A model generated the notes under the pieces. That model saw nothing but the letters and a program-made list of their open reading frames with translations, was not told the DNA's origin and made no database searches. A stretch of 64,000 nt of DNA from Elephas maximus indicus (Eukaryota > Chordata > Mammalia > Proboscidea > Elephantidae): assembly GCF_024166365.1 (NCBI RefSeq), contig NC_064838.1, positions 70,758,001 through 70,822,000 of the forward strand. Reading direction: 5' to 3'. Shown piece after piece: positions 48,581 to 61,500 of this stretch; positions within the stretch are counted from its first letter, which is position 1, and the number at the start of each line of letters is the position of its first letter. The position numbers were made by a program, and so were the translations under genes.

Positions 48581-48967
48581 GAAGAGTTCTTTACCTATTC
48601 TGGATCCTGGGCCCTTATCAGATATATGATTTTCAAATATTTTGCCCATTCTCTAGATTTTCTTTTTATATTAATGATGGTGTCCTATGAAGCATAAAAT
48701 TTTAATTGTGATGATATCCAATTTATTGATTTTTTCTTTTGTTGCTTGTACTTCAGCATCATATCTAAGAAATTATTCCTAATTTGAAATTACAAAGATT
48801 TAGTTTTAGTTCTTACATTTCAGTCAATGGTGCATTTTGAGTTAAATTTTGTATACGGTGTGATAAGAATGCAACTTCATTCTATAGCATGTCCCAGCAC
48901 CATTTATTGAAAAGACTATTCTTTCTTCCAGTGAGTTGTCTTGACATCCTTATCAAAAATTGATTGA
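48581..48967 (-). mobile_element. Ancient L1M, piece 5
   Basis: 'gccattctctagattttctt'-like and 'ctttcttccagtgagttgtc', 'agcaccatttattgaaaaga': antisense L1 ORF2. Confidence 0.87.
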
Positions 48968-51221
48968 ACAGCCACAGTAGTCAAAACAGTCTGCTACTGG
49001 TACAACAGATACATAGACCAATGGAACAGAATTGAGAATCCAAACATAAATCCATCCCCATATGAGCTTTTTTTTTTTTTATATATATGAGCAGTTGATA
49101 TTTGACAAAGGCCCCAAAGCAGTTAAATGGGGGAAAAGACAGCATTTTTAACAAATGATGCTGGCATAACTGGATATCCATCTGCAAAAAAAATGAAACA
49201 AGATCCATACCTCACTCCATGCACAAAAACGAGCTCAAAATGGATCAAAGACCTAAATATAAAATCTGAAACAATAAAGACCATGGAAGAAAAAATAGGG
49301 ACAAAGTTAGGAGCCCTAATACATGGCATAAACAGTATACAAAACATTACTAACAATGCAGAAGAGAAACTAGATAACTGGAAGATCCTAAAAATCAAAC
49401 ACCTATGCTCATCCAAAGACTTCACCAAAAGAGTAAAAAGATTACCTACAGACTGGGGAAAAGTTTTTAGCTATGACATTTCTGATCAGTGCCTGGTATC
49501 TAAAATCTACATGATACTGCAAAAACTCAACTGCAAAAAGACAAATAACCCAATTAAAAAATGGGCAAAAGATATGAACAGGCACTTTACTAAAGGACAC
49601 ATTCAGGTGGCTAACAAATACATGAGGAAATGCTCATGATCATTAGCCATTAGAGAAACGCAAATCAAAACTAAAATGAGATTTCATCTCACTCCATCAA
49701 GGCTGGCATTAATCCAAAAAACACAAAACAATAAATGTTGGAGAGGCTGTGGAGAGACTAGAACACTTCTACACTGCTGGTGGGAATGTCAAATGGTACA
49801 ACCACTTTGGAAATCAATTTGGCACTTCCTTAAAAAGCTAGAAATAGAACTGCCATATGATCCAGCAATCCCATTCCTTGGAATATACCCTAGAGAAATA
49901 ATAGCCTTTACACAAACAGATATATGCACAGCCATGTTCATTGCAGCACTATTTACAAAAGCAAAAAGATGGAAGCAACCAAGATGCCCATCAACGGATG
50001 AATGGATAAATAAATTATGGTATATTCACACAATGGAATACTACGCATCGATAAAGAACAGTGACGAATCTGTGAAACATTTCATAACATGGAGGAATCT
50101 GGAAGGCATTATGCTGAGTGAAATTAGTCAGATGCAAAATATTGTATAAGACCACTATTATAAGAACTCAAGAAATAGTTTAAACAGAGAAGAAAATATT
50201 CTTTGATGCTTACGAGAGCGGGGAGGGAGGGAGGGTGGGAAAGGCGTATTCACTAATTAGTTGGTAGATAAGAACTCCTTAGGTGAAGGGAAAGACAACA
50301 CACAATACAGGAGAGGTCAGCACAACTGGACTAAACCAAAAGCAAAGAAGTTCTGGAATAAACTGAATGCTCTGAAGGCCAGCGTAGCAGGGGCAGGGGT
50401 TTGGGGACCATGGTTTCAGGGGACATCTAAGTCTATTGGCATAATAAAATCTATTAAGAAAACATTCTGCATCCCACCTTGGAGAGAGGCATCTGGGGTC
50501 TTAAACGCTAGGAGGCGGCCATCTAAGATTCATCAATTGGCCTCAACCCACCTGGATCAAGGGAGAATGAAGAACACCAAGGACTCAAAGTAATTAATGA
50601 GCCCAAGAGACAGAAAGGGCCACATAAACCAGAGACTACATCATCCTGAGACCAGAAGAGCTAGATGGTGCCCAGCTACAATTGATGACTCCCCTGCCAG
50701 GGAACACAACAGAGAAGTCCTGAGGGAGCAGGAGAGCAGTGGGAGGCAGGCCCCAAATTCTCGTAAAAAGACTAGACTTAATGGTCTGACTGAGGCTAGA
50801 AGGATGCTGGTGGTCATGGCCCCCAGACCTTCTGTTGGCCCAGGACAGGAACCATTTCGAAAGCCAACTCTTCAGACATGGATTGGACTGGACAATGGGG
50901 TGGAGAGGGATGCTAGTGAGGAGTGAGCTTCTTGGATCAGGTGGACACTTGAGACTATGTTGGCATCTCCTGCCTGGAGGGGAGATGAGAGGGTAGAGGG
51001 GGTTAGAAGCTGGCGAAATGGACTCCAACAGAAAGAGTAGAGGGAGGGAGCAGGCTGTGTCATTGGGGGAGAGCAATTGTGAGTATGTAGCAAGGTTAAT
51101 GGGGTTTTTTAGCAAGGTGTATGGAGCAAGGTGTATATAAGTTTTTGTGTGAGAGACGACTTGATTTGTAAACTTTCACTTAAAAAAAAAATTTAAAGCA
51201 CAATAAAAATTAAGAAAAAGA
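48968..51221 (+). mobile_element. L1 3' third, 5'-truncated, sense
   Basis: It corresponds to the young L1 from about 25075 to its end: the last ~370 codons of ORF2 plus 3' UTR. ORF2 frames 49127-49639 and 49676-50149 are the same frame split by TGA at 49637-49639, where the full-length copy has CGA (CpG decay). The Cys/His knuckle is kept ([18 protein letters not shown]). Flanks AAAAATTGATTGA (48955-48967) and AAAAATCAATTGA (51222-51234) are a diverged duplication. It is older than the L1 at 20604. Confidence 0.93.
49067..49084. repeat. 18-bp T-rich insertion with 7-bp direct repeats
   Basis: C followed by 13 T and ATAT, flanked by ATATGAG at 49060-49066 and 49085-49091. The full-length L1 lacks it. 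It looks like a tail-only insertion. Confidence 0.6.
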
Positions 51222-53939
51222 AAAAATCAATTGACCGTAAATGTTAGGATTTATTTTGTGGCTCTCATCTATTCATATGTATATCCCTATGTCGGTAACA
51301 CATTATTTGGATTACTGTAGCTTTGTAGTAAGATTTGAAATCAGGCAGTCTCAGTTCTCCAAATTTGCTCTTCTTTTTCAAGATTGTTTTAGTTATTCTG
51401 GGTCCCTCGCATATCCGTATGAATTTCCAAATCAGCTTGTCCATTTCTGCAAAAAAAAAAAAAGAAAGCTGGAGTTTTGAAAGGGTTTACATGGAGTCTG
51501 TAGATTAATTTAGGGAGCATTGCCATCTTAACAATATTGTCTTCTAATGAATGAACGTGTGATGTCTTTCTATTTATTTAGGTCTTCTTCAGCTTCAATC
51601 AGTGATGTTTTGTAATTTTCAGTGTACAAGTCTTACGCTTCTTTGAATCAACTTATTCCTAAGTATTTTATTCTTTTTTTATGCTATTGTACTATTGTAA
51701 ATGGAATTGCTTTATCAATTTTATTTTCAATTTTTTTATTGCTGGTGTATACGAATTCAATTGATTTCTGTGTATTGATCTTGTATCCTGCAACGTTACT
51801 GAATTTGTTTTTTTGCTCTAATTTTTGTGTGTGTGAATTCCTTAGGATTTTATATACAGAAGATCATGTCATCTGTGAATTGTCTGTAGTTTTATTTCTT
51901 TTTTTCGAATTTGGATGCCTTTCATTTATTTTTCTTGCATGGTTGCTCCAACTAGAAATCCACTACAATGTTGAATAGAAGTGACAAGAGTGGATATTCT
52001 TGTCTGTTCCAGATCTTAGAGAGGAAGCATTCTGTCTTCCACAATTAACCATGATGTTACCTTTGGGTTGTTTGGAAGATGCCCTTTATAGGGTTAAGGG
52101 AGTTTTTTTTCTGTTCCTAGTTTGTTGACTGTTTTTATTATATGAGGGCATTGTATTTTGTCCAACACTTTTTCTGTATCTATGGAGATGGTCATGTCAT
52201 TTTTGTCCTTTATTTTATTAATTTTGTGCATTACAATGTTGCATTCACAGGATAAATCTCACTTGGTTGTGATGTATAATTCTTTTTGTATGTTGCTAGA
52301 CTCGGTTTTCTAGTTTTTTTTTTTTTAACTGTGACGGCTTTACCTGCTTTTAGCATCAAGATAATACTGGCCTTATAGGATGAGTTGGAAAGTGTGCCCT
52401 CTTTTATTTTTTAGAAGCATTTAAGAAAGATTTGTGCTAACTCTTCTTTAAAAGTTTGATAGACCTCACCACTGAAGCCATCTGATCTACAGTCTTTTTG
52501 AGGCAAGGAAGTTTTTGATTATCAATTCCAACTCTTTAGGTGTTACAGGTCTATTTAGATTTTCTATTTATTCTTGAGCCAGTTTGGTGTGTATGTGTGT
52601 GCATGTGTGTGTTTCTAGGAATTTTTCCATTTCACTAAGTTATCTAATTTATTGACATACAATTGTTCATAGTTCCTTATAATTCTTTTTATTTCTGTAT
52701 GGTCAATGGTTTGCCTCCTCTTTCATTCCTGATTTCAGTAATTTGAGTGTTCTGTCTTATTTTTCATGGTCAGTTTGTCAATTCTGATGATCTTTTCAAG
52801 GAACCAACTTTTGGTTTTATTGGCACTCTCTATTGTTATTATATATTTCAGTTATTTCCACTCCAGCCTTTATTATTACCTTCCTTCTGCATTCTTTGTG
52901 TTCAGTTTGCTCTTGTTTTTCCAGTTCTTTAAAGTATAAGGTTAGCTTACTGATTGGAGACCTTTCTTCTTTTTAAATACAGGTGTTTACAGCTACAAAA
53001 TTCCCTGTCAGCAATGCTTTAGCTGGATTCCGTAAGTTTGGTACGTGCACTTTCATTTTCATTCATCTCAAAGTATTTTCTAATTTCCTTTGTGATTTCT
53101 TTTTTTCAATCATTATTTAGGAATGTGTTATTTGATTTCAAAATTTTTTTATTTCCTAAATTTTCTTCTAGTATGAATTTCAATTCATTATAGTTAGAGG
53201 ATACATTTTGCGTAATTTCAATCTTTTTAAGTTTATCGAGATTTGTTTTATAGTCTAACATATGGTATACCCTGGCGAATCTTCCATGTATACTTGAGAG
53301 GAATGTGTATTATGCTGTTGTGTAAAATGTTCTATAGATGTTTGTTTGGACTATTAATTTACAGTGCTTTTCAAATCTTCTTTTTCCTCGTTGATCTTCT
53401 GCCTAGTGGTTCTATTCATTATTGAAAGAGGAGTATCGAAGTCTTTGACAAATTGTTGAATTGTCTGTTTCTTCCTTCAATTCTGTCAGGTTTTGCTCCA
53501 GGTATTTTGGGACTCTGTTGTCAGGTGCATATATGATTTACTTATTGATTGACTCTTATCATTAAAAGTGTCCTTTTTGTCTCTAGTAACAATTTATATT
53601 TTGTCTTATATAAATATTGCCACCCTAGCTTTTTGAGGGTTGCTGTTTGCATGGTATATCTTTTCCCATACTTTTACATTCTATGTATTTGTGTCTTCGA
53701 ATCTCTTATGGACAGCATATAGTTGGATCATTTCTTTTATGTACATTCTTCCAATCTTTGCCTTTTGACTTTAGTGTTCAATCTATTTACATTTAATATG
53801 ATTATTGATAAGTTAGTATTTACATCTATTTTGCTACTTGTTCTCTGTATGTCTTATGTATTTTGTATTCCTCAATACACTCACTACTGCTTTCTTTTAT
53901 GTTGAATAGGTATTTTCTAGTATATCATTTGGAGTCCCT
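51222..53939 (-). mobile_element. Ancient L1M, piece 6 (ORF2)
   Basis: Long antisense ORF2 remnant: 'atttctgcaaaaaaaaaaaa', 'ttgccatcttaacaatattg', 'gatcttgtatcctgcaacgt', 'tggatgcctttcatttattt', 'gaccaagtttggtgtgtatg'-type linker and 'aatttgagtgttctgtctta'. Coding capacity is lost. Confidence 0.88.
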
Positions 53940-55592
53940 TGATGTTAGTGCTGCAACTGCTTTCGAATGATCTTCAGTAAAATTTTACTTGTGTATGATA
54001 TTAATGATATTGTTTGATAATTTTCGCCTTCTGTTGGATCACCTTTCTTTGGAATGGGTACAAATATGGATCTCTTCCATTGAGTTGATCAGGTAGCTGT
54101 CTTCCAAATTTCTTGGCATAGATGATTGAGTACTTCCAGTGCTGCATCCGATTATTGAAACATCTCAGTTGGTATTCCATCAATTCCTGGAGCTTTGGTT
54201 TTCTCCAATGCCTTCAGCACAGCTTGGACCTCTTCCTTCAGTACCATCAGATCTTGATCCTATGCTACCCCTTGGAATGGTTGAACGTTGACTAATTCTT
54301 TTTGGTAAAATGACTCTGTGTATTCTTTCCATCTTCTTTTGATGCTTACTGTGTCATTTAATATTTTCCCCTAGAATCCTTCAATATTGCAATTCCAGGA
54401 CTGAATTTTTTCTCCATTTCTTTCAGCTTGAGAAATGCCAAGCATGTTCTTCCCTTTTGGTTTTCTAACTCCAAATCTTTGCATATTTCGTTAAAATATT
54501 TTACCTTGTCTTCTTGAGCAAGCCTTTGAAATCTTTGTTCAGCTCTTTTACTTCATCATTTCTTCCTTTTGCTTTAGGTACTAGATGTTCAAGAGCAAGC
54601 TTCAGAGTCTCTTCTGACATCCATTTTGGTCTTTTCTTTCTTTCCTGTCTTTTTAATGATATCTTGCTTTCCTCATATATGATATCCTTGATGTCATTCC
54701 ACAACTCATCTGATCTTCAGTCATTAGCGTTCAATGCATCAAATCTATTCTTGAGATCGTCTCTAAACTCAGGTGAGATATACTCAGGGTTGTACATTGG
54801 CTCTCATGGATGTGTTCTGATCTTCTTCAACTTCAGTTTGAACTTGCAGAGTAGTAATTGATGGTCTGTTCTGCAGTCAGCCACTGCCCTTGTCCTCTCT
54901 GATGATATTGAGTTTTTCTATCATCTCTTTCCACAAATGTAGTCAGTTTGATTCCTGTGTATTCCATCAGGTGAGGGCCACATGTGTGGTCACCATTTAT
55001 GCTGTTGAAAAAAGGTATTTGCAATGAAGAAGTCGTTGGTCTTGCAAAATTCTGTCATGAGATCTCCGGCATCATTTCTATCACCAAGGCCGTAATTTCC
55101 AACTACCAATCCTCCTTTGTTTTCCATTCCAATCACCAGTACTTATTAATGCATCTTGAATGCATGTTTCATCAATTTCAGGCTGCAGAAGTTAGTAAAA
55201 ATCTTTAATTTCTTCATTTTTGGCCTTAGTGGTTGGTGCACAAATTTGAATAATAGTCATACTAACTGGTCTTCCTTGTAGGTGTATGAATATTATCCTA
55301 TCACTGACAGCCTTGTACTTCAGGATAGATCTTGAAATGTTCTTTTTGACAATGAATGCAATGCTGTTCCTCTTCAATTTGTCATTCCCAGCGTAATAAA
55401 CCATGTGATTGTCCTATTCAAAATGGCCAATACCAGTCTATTTCAGCTCACTAATGCCTAGAATATTGGTATTTATGCATTCCATTTCATTTTTGATTAC
55501 TTCCAGTTTTCCTAAATTCACACTTAGTACATTTCATGTTCTGATTAGTAATGGATGTTTGCAGCTTTTTCTTCTTATTTTGAGTCATGCCA
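53940..55592 (-). mobile_element. RTE with 5' inversion: inverted 5' part
   Basis: Antisense RTE: endonuclease and linker regions, with minus frames 55192-55404 (VYYAGNDKLKRNSIAFIVKK), 54833-55024 and 54501-54704 (KKRPKWMSEETLKLALEHLV). The end at 53945-54060 duplicates the first ~110 bp of the sense part that follows. The block at 55570-55592 corresponds to RTE sequence a few hundred bp inside the 5' end. Confidence 0.88.
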
Positions 55593-56938
55593 CATCAGCA
55601 AAGAAAGGTGATCCAACAGAATGCAGAAAGTATTGAGCAACATCATTAATATCACACGCAAGTAAAATTTTGCTGAAGATCATTCAGAAGGGTTGCAGCA
55701 GTACATTAACAGGGAACTGCCAGAAATTCAAGCCAGATTCAGAAGAGGATGTGGACCAAGGGATACCAAGGAGTATCATTGCTGATGTTAGACAGATCAT
55801 GGCTGAAAGCAGAGATTGTTTACTTGTGTGGTTTTTACCCACTGTGCAAAGGCATTCGACTGTGTGGATCATAACAAATTGTGGATAACATTATGAAGAA
55901 TTAGAATTCTAGAACACTTAATTGTGCTCATGAGGAATCTGTACATAGACCAAGAGGCAGTCATTCAAACAAAACTAGGGGATACTGTGTGGTTTAAAGT
56001 CAAGAAAGGTGTCTGTCAGGGTTGTATCCTTTCACCATGCTTTTTCAAACTGTTTTTTTTATGCTGAGTACATAATCCAAGAAGCCGAACTATATGAAGA
56101 AGAATGCGGCAATAGGGTTGGAGGAAGACTCATTAATAACCTGCATTATGCAGATGACACAACTTTGCTTGCTGAAAGTGAAGAGGACGTGAAGCACTTA
56201 CTGATGAAGATCAAAGACAGCAGCCATCGGTATGGATTACACCTCAACATAAATAAAACAAAAATCCTTACAACTGGACCAATAAGCAACATCAACATCA
56301 TGACAAATGGGGAAAAGATTGAAGTCATCAAGGATTTCATTTTACCTGGATCTAGAGTCAACACCTATTGATGCAGCAGTCAAGAAATCAAAAGACTCAT
56401 TGCATTAGGCAAACCTGCTGCAAAAGATCTCTTTGAAGTGTGAAAAAGCAAAGATATCACTTTAAGGGCTAAGGTGTACCTGACCCAAGCCAGCCATTTT
56501 CAATTGCTTTATATGCATGCAAATGCTAGACAATGAATAAAGAAGACCGAAGAAGAACTGATGCCTTTGAATTATGGTATTGGTGAATTATGTTGAATGT
56601 ACCATGGACTGCCAGAAGAAGGAACAAATATGTCTTGGAAGAAGTATAATCAGAATGCTCCTCAGAAGCAAGGATTGGGAGAATTCATCTCACGTGCTTC
56701 GGACACCGTTATCAGGAGGGGTCAGTCCCTGGAGAAGGACCTCATGCTTGGTAAAAGAGAGGGTCGACAACAAAGAAGAAGACTCTCAAGGAGATGGATT
56801 GACACAGTGGCTGCAACAATGGGCTCAAGCATAAGAATGATCATGAGGATGGTGCAGGACCAGGCAGAGTTTCACTCTGTTGCACATAGAGTCACTATCA
56901 GTTGGAACTGAGTGGGTGGCATCTAACAACAACAATAA
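55593..56938 (+). mobile_element. RTE with 5' inversion: sense 3' part
   Basis: It starts 'aagaaaggtgatccaacaga', continues through reverse transcriptase (56009-56371: NNLHYADDTTLLAESEEDVK) and the C-terminus, and ends with 'ggcatctaacaacaacaata'. Together with 53940-55592 it forms one insertion with the head-to-head layout of twin priming. Confidence 0.9.
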
Positions 56939-57115
56939 GAGTTCACATTAATACCATTTACTTTCATTAGTTTAAAAATTTTTGCTCCAATATAATTGTT
57001 ACCTCCTTCCTCTTGTACCATTATTGCCATACAAATTAAACATGTAAACATTATAACCCTTAATACAGTTTTATAATTATTGATTGATTTTTTTAATCAG
57101 GTAAGAGAAGAAGAG

Positions 57116-57141
57116 AGTTACAAAAAATATATATATATACT
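57116..57141. repeat. A-rich (TA)n microsatellite
   Basis: An A/T run with alternating TATATATATA inside the L1M. Confidence 0.7.
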
Positions 57142-58302
57142 CCTTTTTATATTTACCTATGTAGTTTTTTCATGTAGTTACATTTACTGGTATTCTTTAT
57201 TTCTTCATGTGATTTAAGTTACTCTCTAACGTGCTTTCGTTTCAGCCTGAAAGATTCCCTGCTGTATTTATTATAGGGTAGATGTGCTAGCAATGAATTC
57301 TCTTTCCTTTCATTTACTTGGGAATATCTTAATTACCCCGTCAATTTTGAAAGACAGTTTTGCTGGATATAGAACTCTTGGTTGATAACTTTTTTCCTTC
57401 AACACCTTTAACATGTCATTCCACACCTCTGATCTACATGGTTTTCAGTGAGAAGTCAGCTGTTAATCTTACTGAGGATTAATCTCATCCCTTGTATACG
57501 ACGAGTCTCTGTTATCCAGCTATTTTCAAGATTCCCTCTTTGCCTTTGCCTTTGTAATTTAACTATTATGTGTCAAGATATAGATCTCTTTGAGTTTATT
57601 TTACTTGGTGTTCATTGGTCTTCTTGGATACACAGATTACAGTTTTTCATCAAATTTGGGAACTCCTCAGCCATTATGCCTTCAAATATTTTTTCTGCCC
57701 ATTTCTCTTTCTTCTTCTGAAACTCCCATTATGCGAATTTTGGTATGCCTTATCATGTTGCACAGGCCTCTGAGGTTCTTTTCATTTTTCTTAAATCTTT
57801 TTTCTTTCTGTTCCTTAATCTGAATAATCTTAATTGACCTCTCTTAAAATTTGCTGATTATTTCTTCTGCCAGTTCAAATTTGCTGTTGAGTACCTCTAG
57901 TGAATTCTTTATTTCAGGTAATGTACTTTTCAGCAACAAAACTTCTGAATTTTTCAATACAATTTCTACTTAGTTATTGGCAATCTCTATTTGGCCAGAG
58001 GTCATTCTCATTTTTTCCTTTAATTGTTTAGACATAATTTTCTTTAATTCTTTAAACATATCTGTAACAGCTGATTTAAAGTCAGTGTCTAGTAAGTGCA
58101 ATGTCTGGGCTTCTTCAGGAACACTTTTTATTGGCTGCTTTTTTTTTTTTTTTTTCCTGTGTATGAACTGTATTTCCCTGCCTTTGTAGGCCTTGTAATT
58201 TTTGTTGAAAACTGGTTATTTTAAATAATATTATGTGGCAAATCTGGAGAGCAGATTTCCTCCCCTCCTCAGGGTTTGTTGTCGATGCTGTTCTTTATTG
58301 TT

Positions 58303-58371
58303 GCGATTGTTTCTATAGGGTCGGGATCGAGCTATGAGTCGGGATCGACTCGACAGCACTGGGTTTTGGTT
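58303..58371 (+). repeat. 69-bp AfroSINE tail with 9-bp duplication
   Basis: Only the 3' end is present ('ctatgagtcgggatcgactc', 'gacagcactgggttttggtt'), with a local duplication of GGGTCGGGATCGAGC type. TTTATTGTT occurs at 58294-58302 and 58372-58380. Confidence 0.78.
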
Positions 58372-59333
58372 TTTATTGTTACTAGTACTACCGCTGCTGC
58401 TGTTATGTATTACTTAGTGGCTTTCTTGGACTAATTCTATAAAGCCTTTGCTCTTTGTCATGTATGGCCACTGAAATTTCTGCTTAGTCGATCAGCTGAT
58501 TGGACAGATATTTCTTTCAATGTCTTGAACCAGTATTTCTCCATCCTTTGCCAAGGGACTCTGTTTAAATGCTGAGGTACATCTTCAATGCTCTGACAGA
58601 CAGTTTACAACTCTGCCTAAGTCTTCACTTCCTTCTTGTGCAGAGGTGAGAGATTAGGGCCTTATCAAGTCTTTCTTGGGCATGCTCACAGCCCTGCAAA
58701 TGTGCATGACCCTCTGCAAATGTGTGTGATACCCAGAATATGTCCAAGCCTTTCAAAGCTTCCAGTGGACCTCCCATTCCCCAGTTTTTCCTCTTAAGTT
58801 TTTTGCCAGCCTCTTCTTAGTCCCTTTCTGGTAATGTCACTTATGGTAGCTCGGATGTTAAAACAATTGCAAATGATTATTTTCAGCAAATATCCTGGGA
58901 ATAGTACCGTTCACACAAAGCAAGCTTTGGGTGAGGTCAAATCCAAACAAATATTTAGAATGAGGCTTTTCAGAAAGCTGCCAGACGGACCAAATAGTGA
59001 CAGCTCTTTGAGACTGGGGCTTTTGGAGAACTCCAAGCCTATTTTTCACCTTCCAGTGATTGCAAAGCTGCCGTTTTTCACAGCTATCAAAGTTACTAGG
59101 TTTTGGTTTTTACGGCTGGGGGAGGGGATGGAATTAGACCAAGTCAAACTGCCATAAATCTCATTCTTACCAAGATTCAGCCATTTTCTTGAATAAACAC
59201 TCACCAGAATGTTGCAAGCCTTTAGGTGACTTCCAGAGTTCCAAAAAATTTGATAACCACAGGGTTTTTTTTTCCCCCAGTGTTCTCTTTTATAAAGGAG
59301 TGGGTTTTCAGTGGTCCTTACTCCACCATGCCA

Positions 59334-59514
59334 GAGGATGAATGGGGTTCCTACACCAGAATTCTGAAAAGAGGAATCAAAGATAAGACTTCAGTCAGTT
59401 TCCTTGGGGGAAAAAAAAGCGTATTTAATAGGAAATGGAAAGGTGGAGTAGTTGTCAATTCTAAAAAATAATAAAGAAAAATTAATGTTCCAATTAACCT
59501 AAGCTATAGGATTT
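59334..59514. other. Unassigned, L1M outer flank
   Basis: It begins after the L1M 5' end; nothing is recognised. Confidence 0.35.
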
Positions 59515-59692
59515 TTGGAAACCCTGGTGGCGTAGTGGTTAAGTGTTACTGCTGCTAACCAAAAGGTCGGCAGTTTGAATCCACCAGGCACTCCTTGGAA
59601 ACCCTATGGGGCAGTTCTAATCTGTCCTTCAGGATCGCTATGAGTCAGAATCAACTTGACGGTAGTGGGTGGGTACAGGGGTTTTTGTTTGT
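59515..59692 (+). repeat. AfroSINE copy
   Basis: Short subfamily: 'ccctggtggcgtagtggtta', 'accaaaaggtcggcagtttg', 'ctatgagtcagaatcaactt', then a GTTTGTTT tail. Confidence 0.95.
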
Positions 59693-61329
59693 TTATTGGT
59701 TTAAGTGACACAGCAAGCATTTGTACTAATAAGTTTTTTTTTCCTTTGCTTGCTATTAATTCAGAACCAAATAAAATTGTCAAATGACATATTCACTATA
59801 CTAAGCGTGTGAGTCCCTAGTTATATTTTATCATGGTATACACGGGTCAGAGTGAGGAGAGATGATTCTCTATTTTTGCTACTTTTTCCACCCCCAAAGG
59901 ATGTCTCAACTGTTGTGGCACCAAAGTGAGCCATGTTGCGGCAGCTACTAAAGAGTAGACAAGGTGCTGAGAAAAATTAAACTCTTTTAAACTTGCCTAA
60001 AAGCTTAACCCTTTACTGTGATAGAAACATTTTAGGGTTGCCTCAAAATTTTTTGGCACGAGGCAAAAAAAAAAAAAAAAAAAAAATCCCACTGCTAGTA
60101 CCTGTATGTATAATATTGCAGACCACATTCTGGATTTTGTAAGGAACAAGACTTTTTTTTTCAAGGATTGTCCTTGATATACAATTTTCGATGTTTGTGT
60201 GGAATCTAAACACTTGTGGAAAGAACTATATGCAATAGCAACATTTCAATATAATTACTATATTGCATGATGCATTACACAGCAGCTGATGGCCCCCTTC
60301 CCAGGTTGATTGGTGATGTCAGTGGAAAGCAGTAGAAGTTATTCCCCTTCAGATATCTCCAAATGGTAGCACTTTCTCTTTCTGTGTTTATGGTCCAGGC
60401 ACCCTACCCAACAGCTGCTTCAGTGTGATGCGAGCAAACCAAGATTCTCAACTTAGATGTGGGCTAGCTTTGAGGCTGAATAAAGGTGTCCTACGTTCCT
60501 TTTTTGATTCAGCTAATTGCTGAATGACATTTTAATAAGCAACCAAGGTAGGACGGGCCCTCTATTTATGTTAAAATCATCCCCGAGCTGCAGACAAGAA
60601 TTTTGACTATAGAATCCACCAGGAATGCCCCAATACCAAGGCTGGAGAAAAACAAAACACCCTGATCACTGCATATTTTTAAATCCATAAACACGGGATA
60701 GCAAAATTTCCTCACCTTCCTATAAAAAAAAAAAGTCAATTCCAAAAGCTAGAACAAGGGTAATTTCCTACATACTGTTAAATCCTAGTTAGAAATTTCA
60801 GTTTGAAGATTCTGACAATTCTTTACTTTCATTTTATCTGCACCAACATTTTAGAGGGTTGTTTGTGATCTTCCAGCAAACCAGTTTCAAGAAAGGCCCT
60901 TTCATCTTCCAAATGGCTTTGGGGCATCTTTCTCAGTACCAGGAACATAGCCATCCATTTCATAAATGAGGCCAAATGATGATATTACTTGGCCTTCCTT
61001 TCACAAACATCCTTCCTACCCAGGAGAAAGTAGTGAAAGTTTCAGTGGCATCCTAGGCCTACGAATTGTCTCTGTAAATCTTCCCACACAAGGAAATCGA
61101 AACATGTTTTCAGGAAGTCAGAGAGTTGCTCTATATACTAATAAGCCGAGTGCAGTCAGGAAAAGTCTTGTCTGAGGAACTACTTGTGTGACAAGTATTT
61201 TATTATACTTATTAGTTATTACAGTCCCTTGACCTGCTTTCCTACCAAAAGCTTGAATTCTGAGAGAGGGCAATTTTCCTCCAAGACAGGCAAAGCACTC
61301 CTTGGCCAATGTGACCCTAAGCAAACCAT
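59693..61329. other. Mostly unique, about 1.6 kb
   Basis: No repeat or gene recognised. An A-run of about 22 at 60065. Frames at 60966-61175 and 61118-61324 have no known domains. Confidence 0.4.
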
Positions 61330-61500
61330 CTAAGTTTCATTAGCTTTAATCTCCTTACACACAAATGGGAATAACAGTAGCTATCCCAAGGGACTGTGCT
61401 GAGGCATAAGTTATTGATATGAAATGCCTACCCCAGTGCCAGTTTCCACATTAAATGCCTGCTCCAAGTGCCAGGTCCAGTAAATAGTAGCTCTGATCAT
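61330..61500 (-). repeat. MIR SINE
   Basis: 'tttaatctccttacacacaa', 'gggaataacagtagctatcc' and 'ccagtaaatagtagctctga' form a MIR in antisense. The stretch 'gaaatgcctaccccagtgcc'/'taaatgcctgctccaagtgc' is a local tandem duplication. Confidence 0.7.

Larger units (their letters stand above)
56939..59333 (-). mobile_element. Ancient L1M, piece 7 (ORF1/5' UTR)
   Basis: Antisense L1M 5' half: 'ttttgctggatatagaactc', 'ccttcaaatattttttctgc', 'aatttgctgttgagtacctc', 'cttaccaagattcagccatt' and 'ggtccttactccaccatgcc', the 5' UTR of old L1M elements. With pieces 1-6 it completes one element of about 6.3 kb. It contains a truncated SINE at 58303-58371. Confidence 0.82.

Noticed and set aside
51622..51978. 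118-codon hydrophobic frame resembling a membrane protein
   Set aside because: It is antisense L1M ORF2. T-rich complement of A-rich L1 always gives Phe/Leu/Ile-rich frames.
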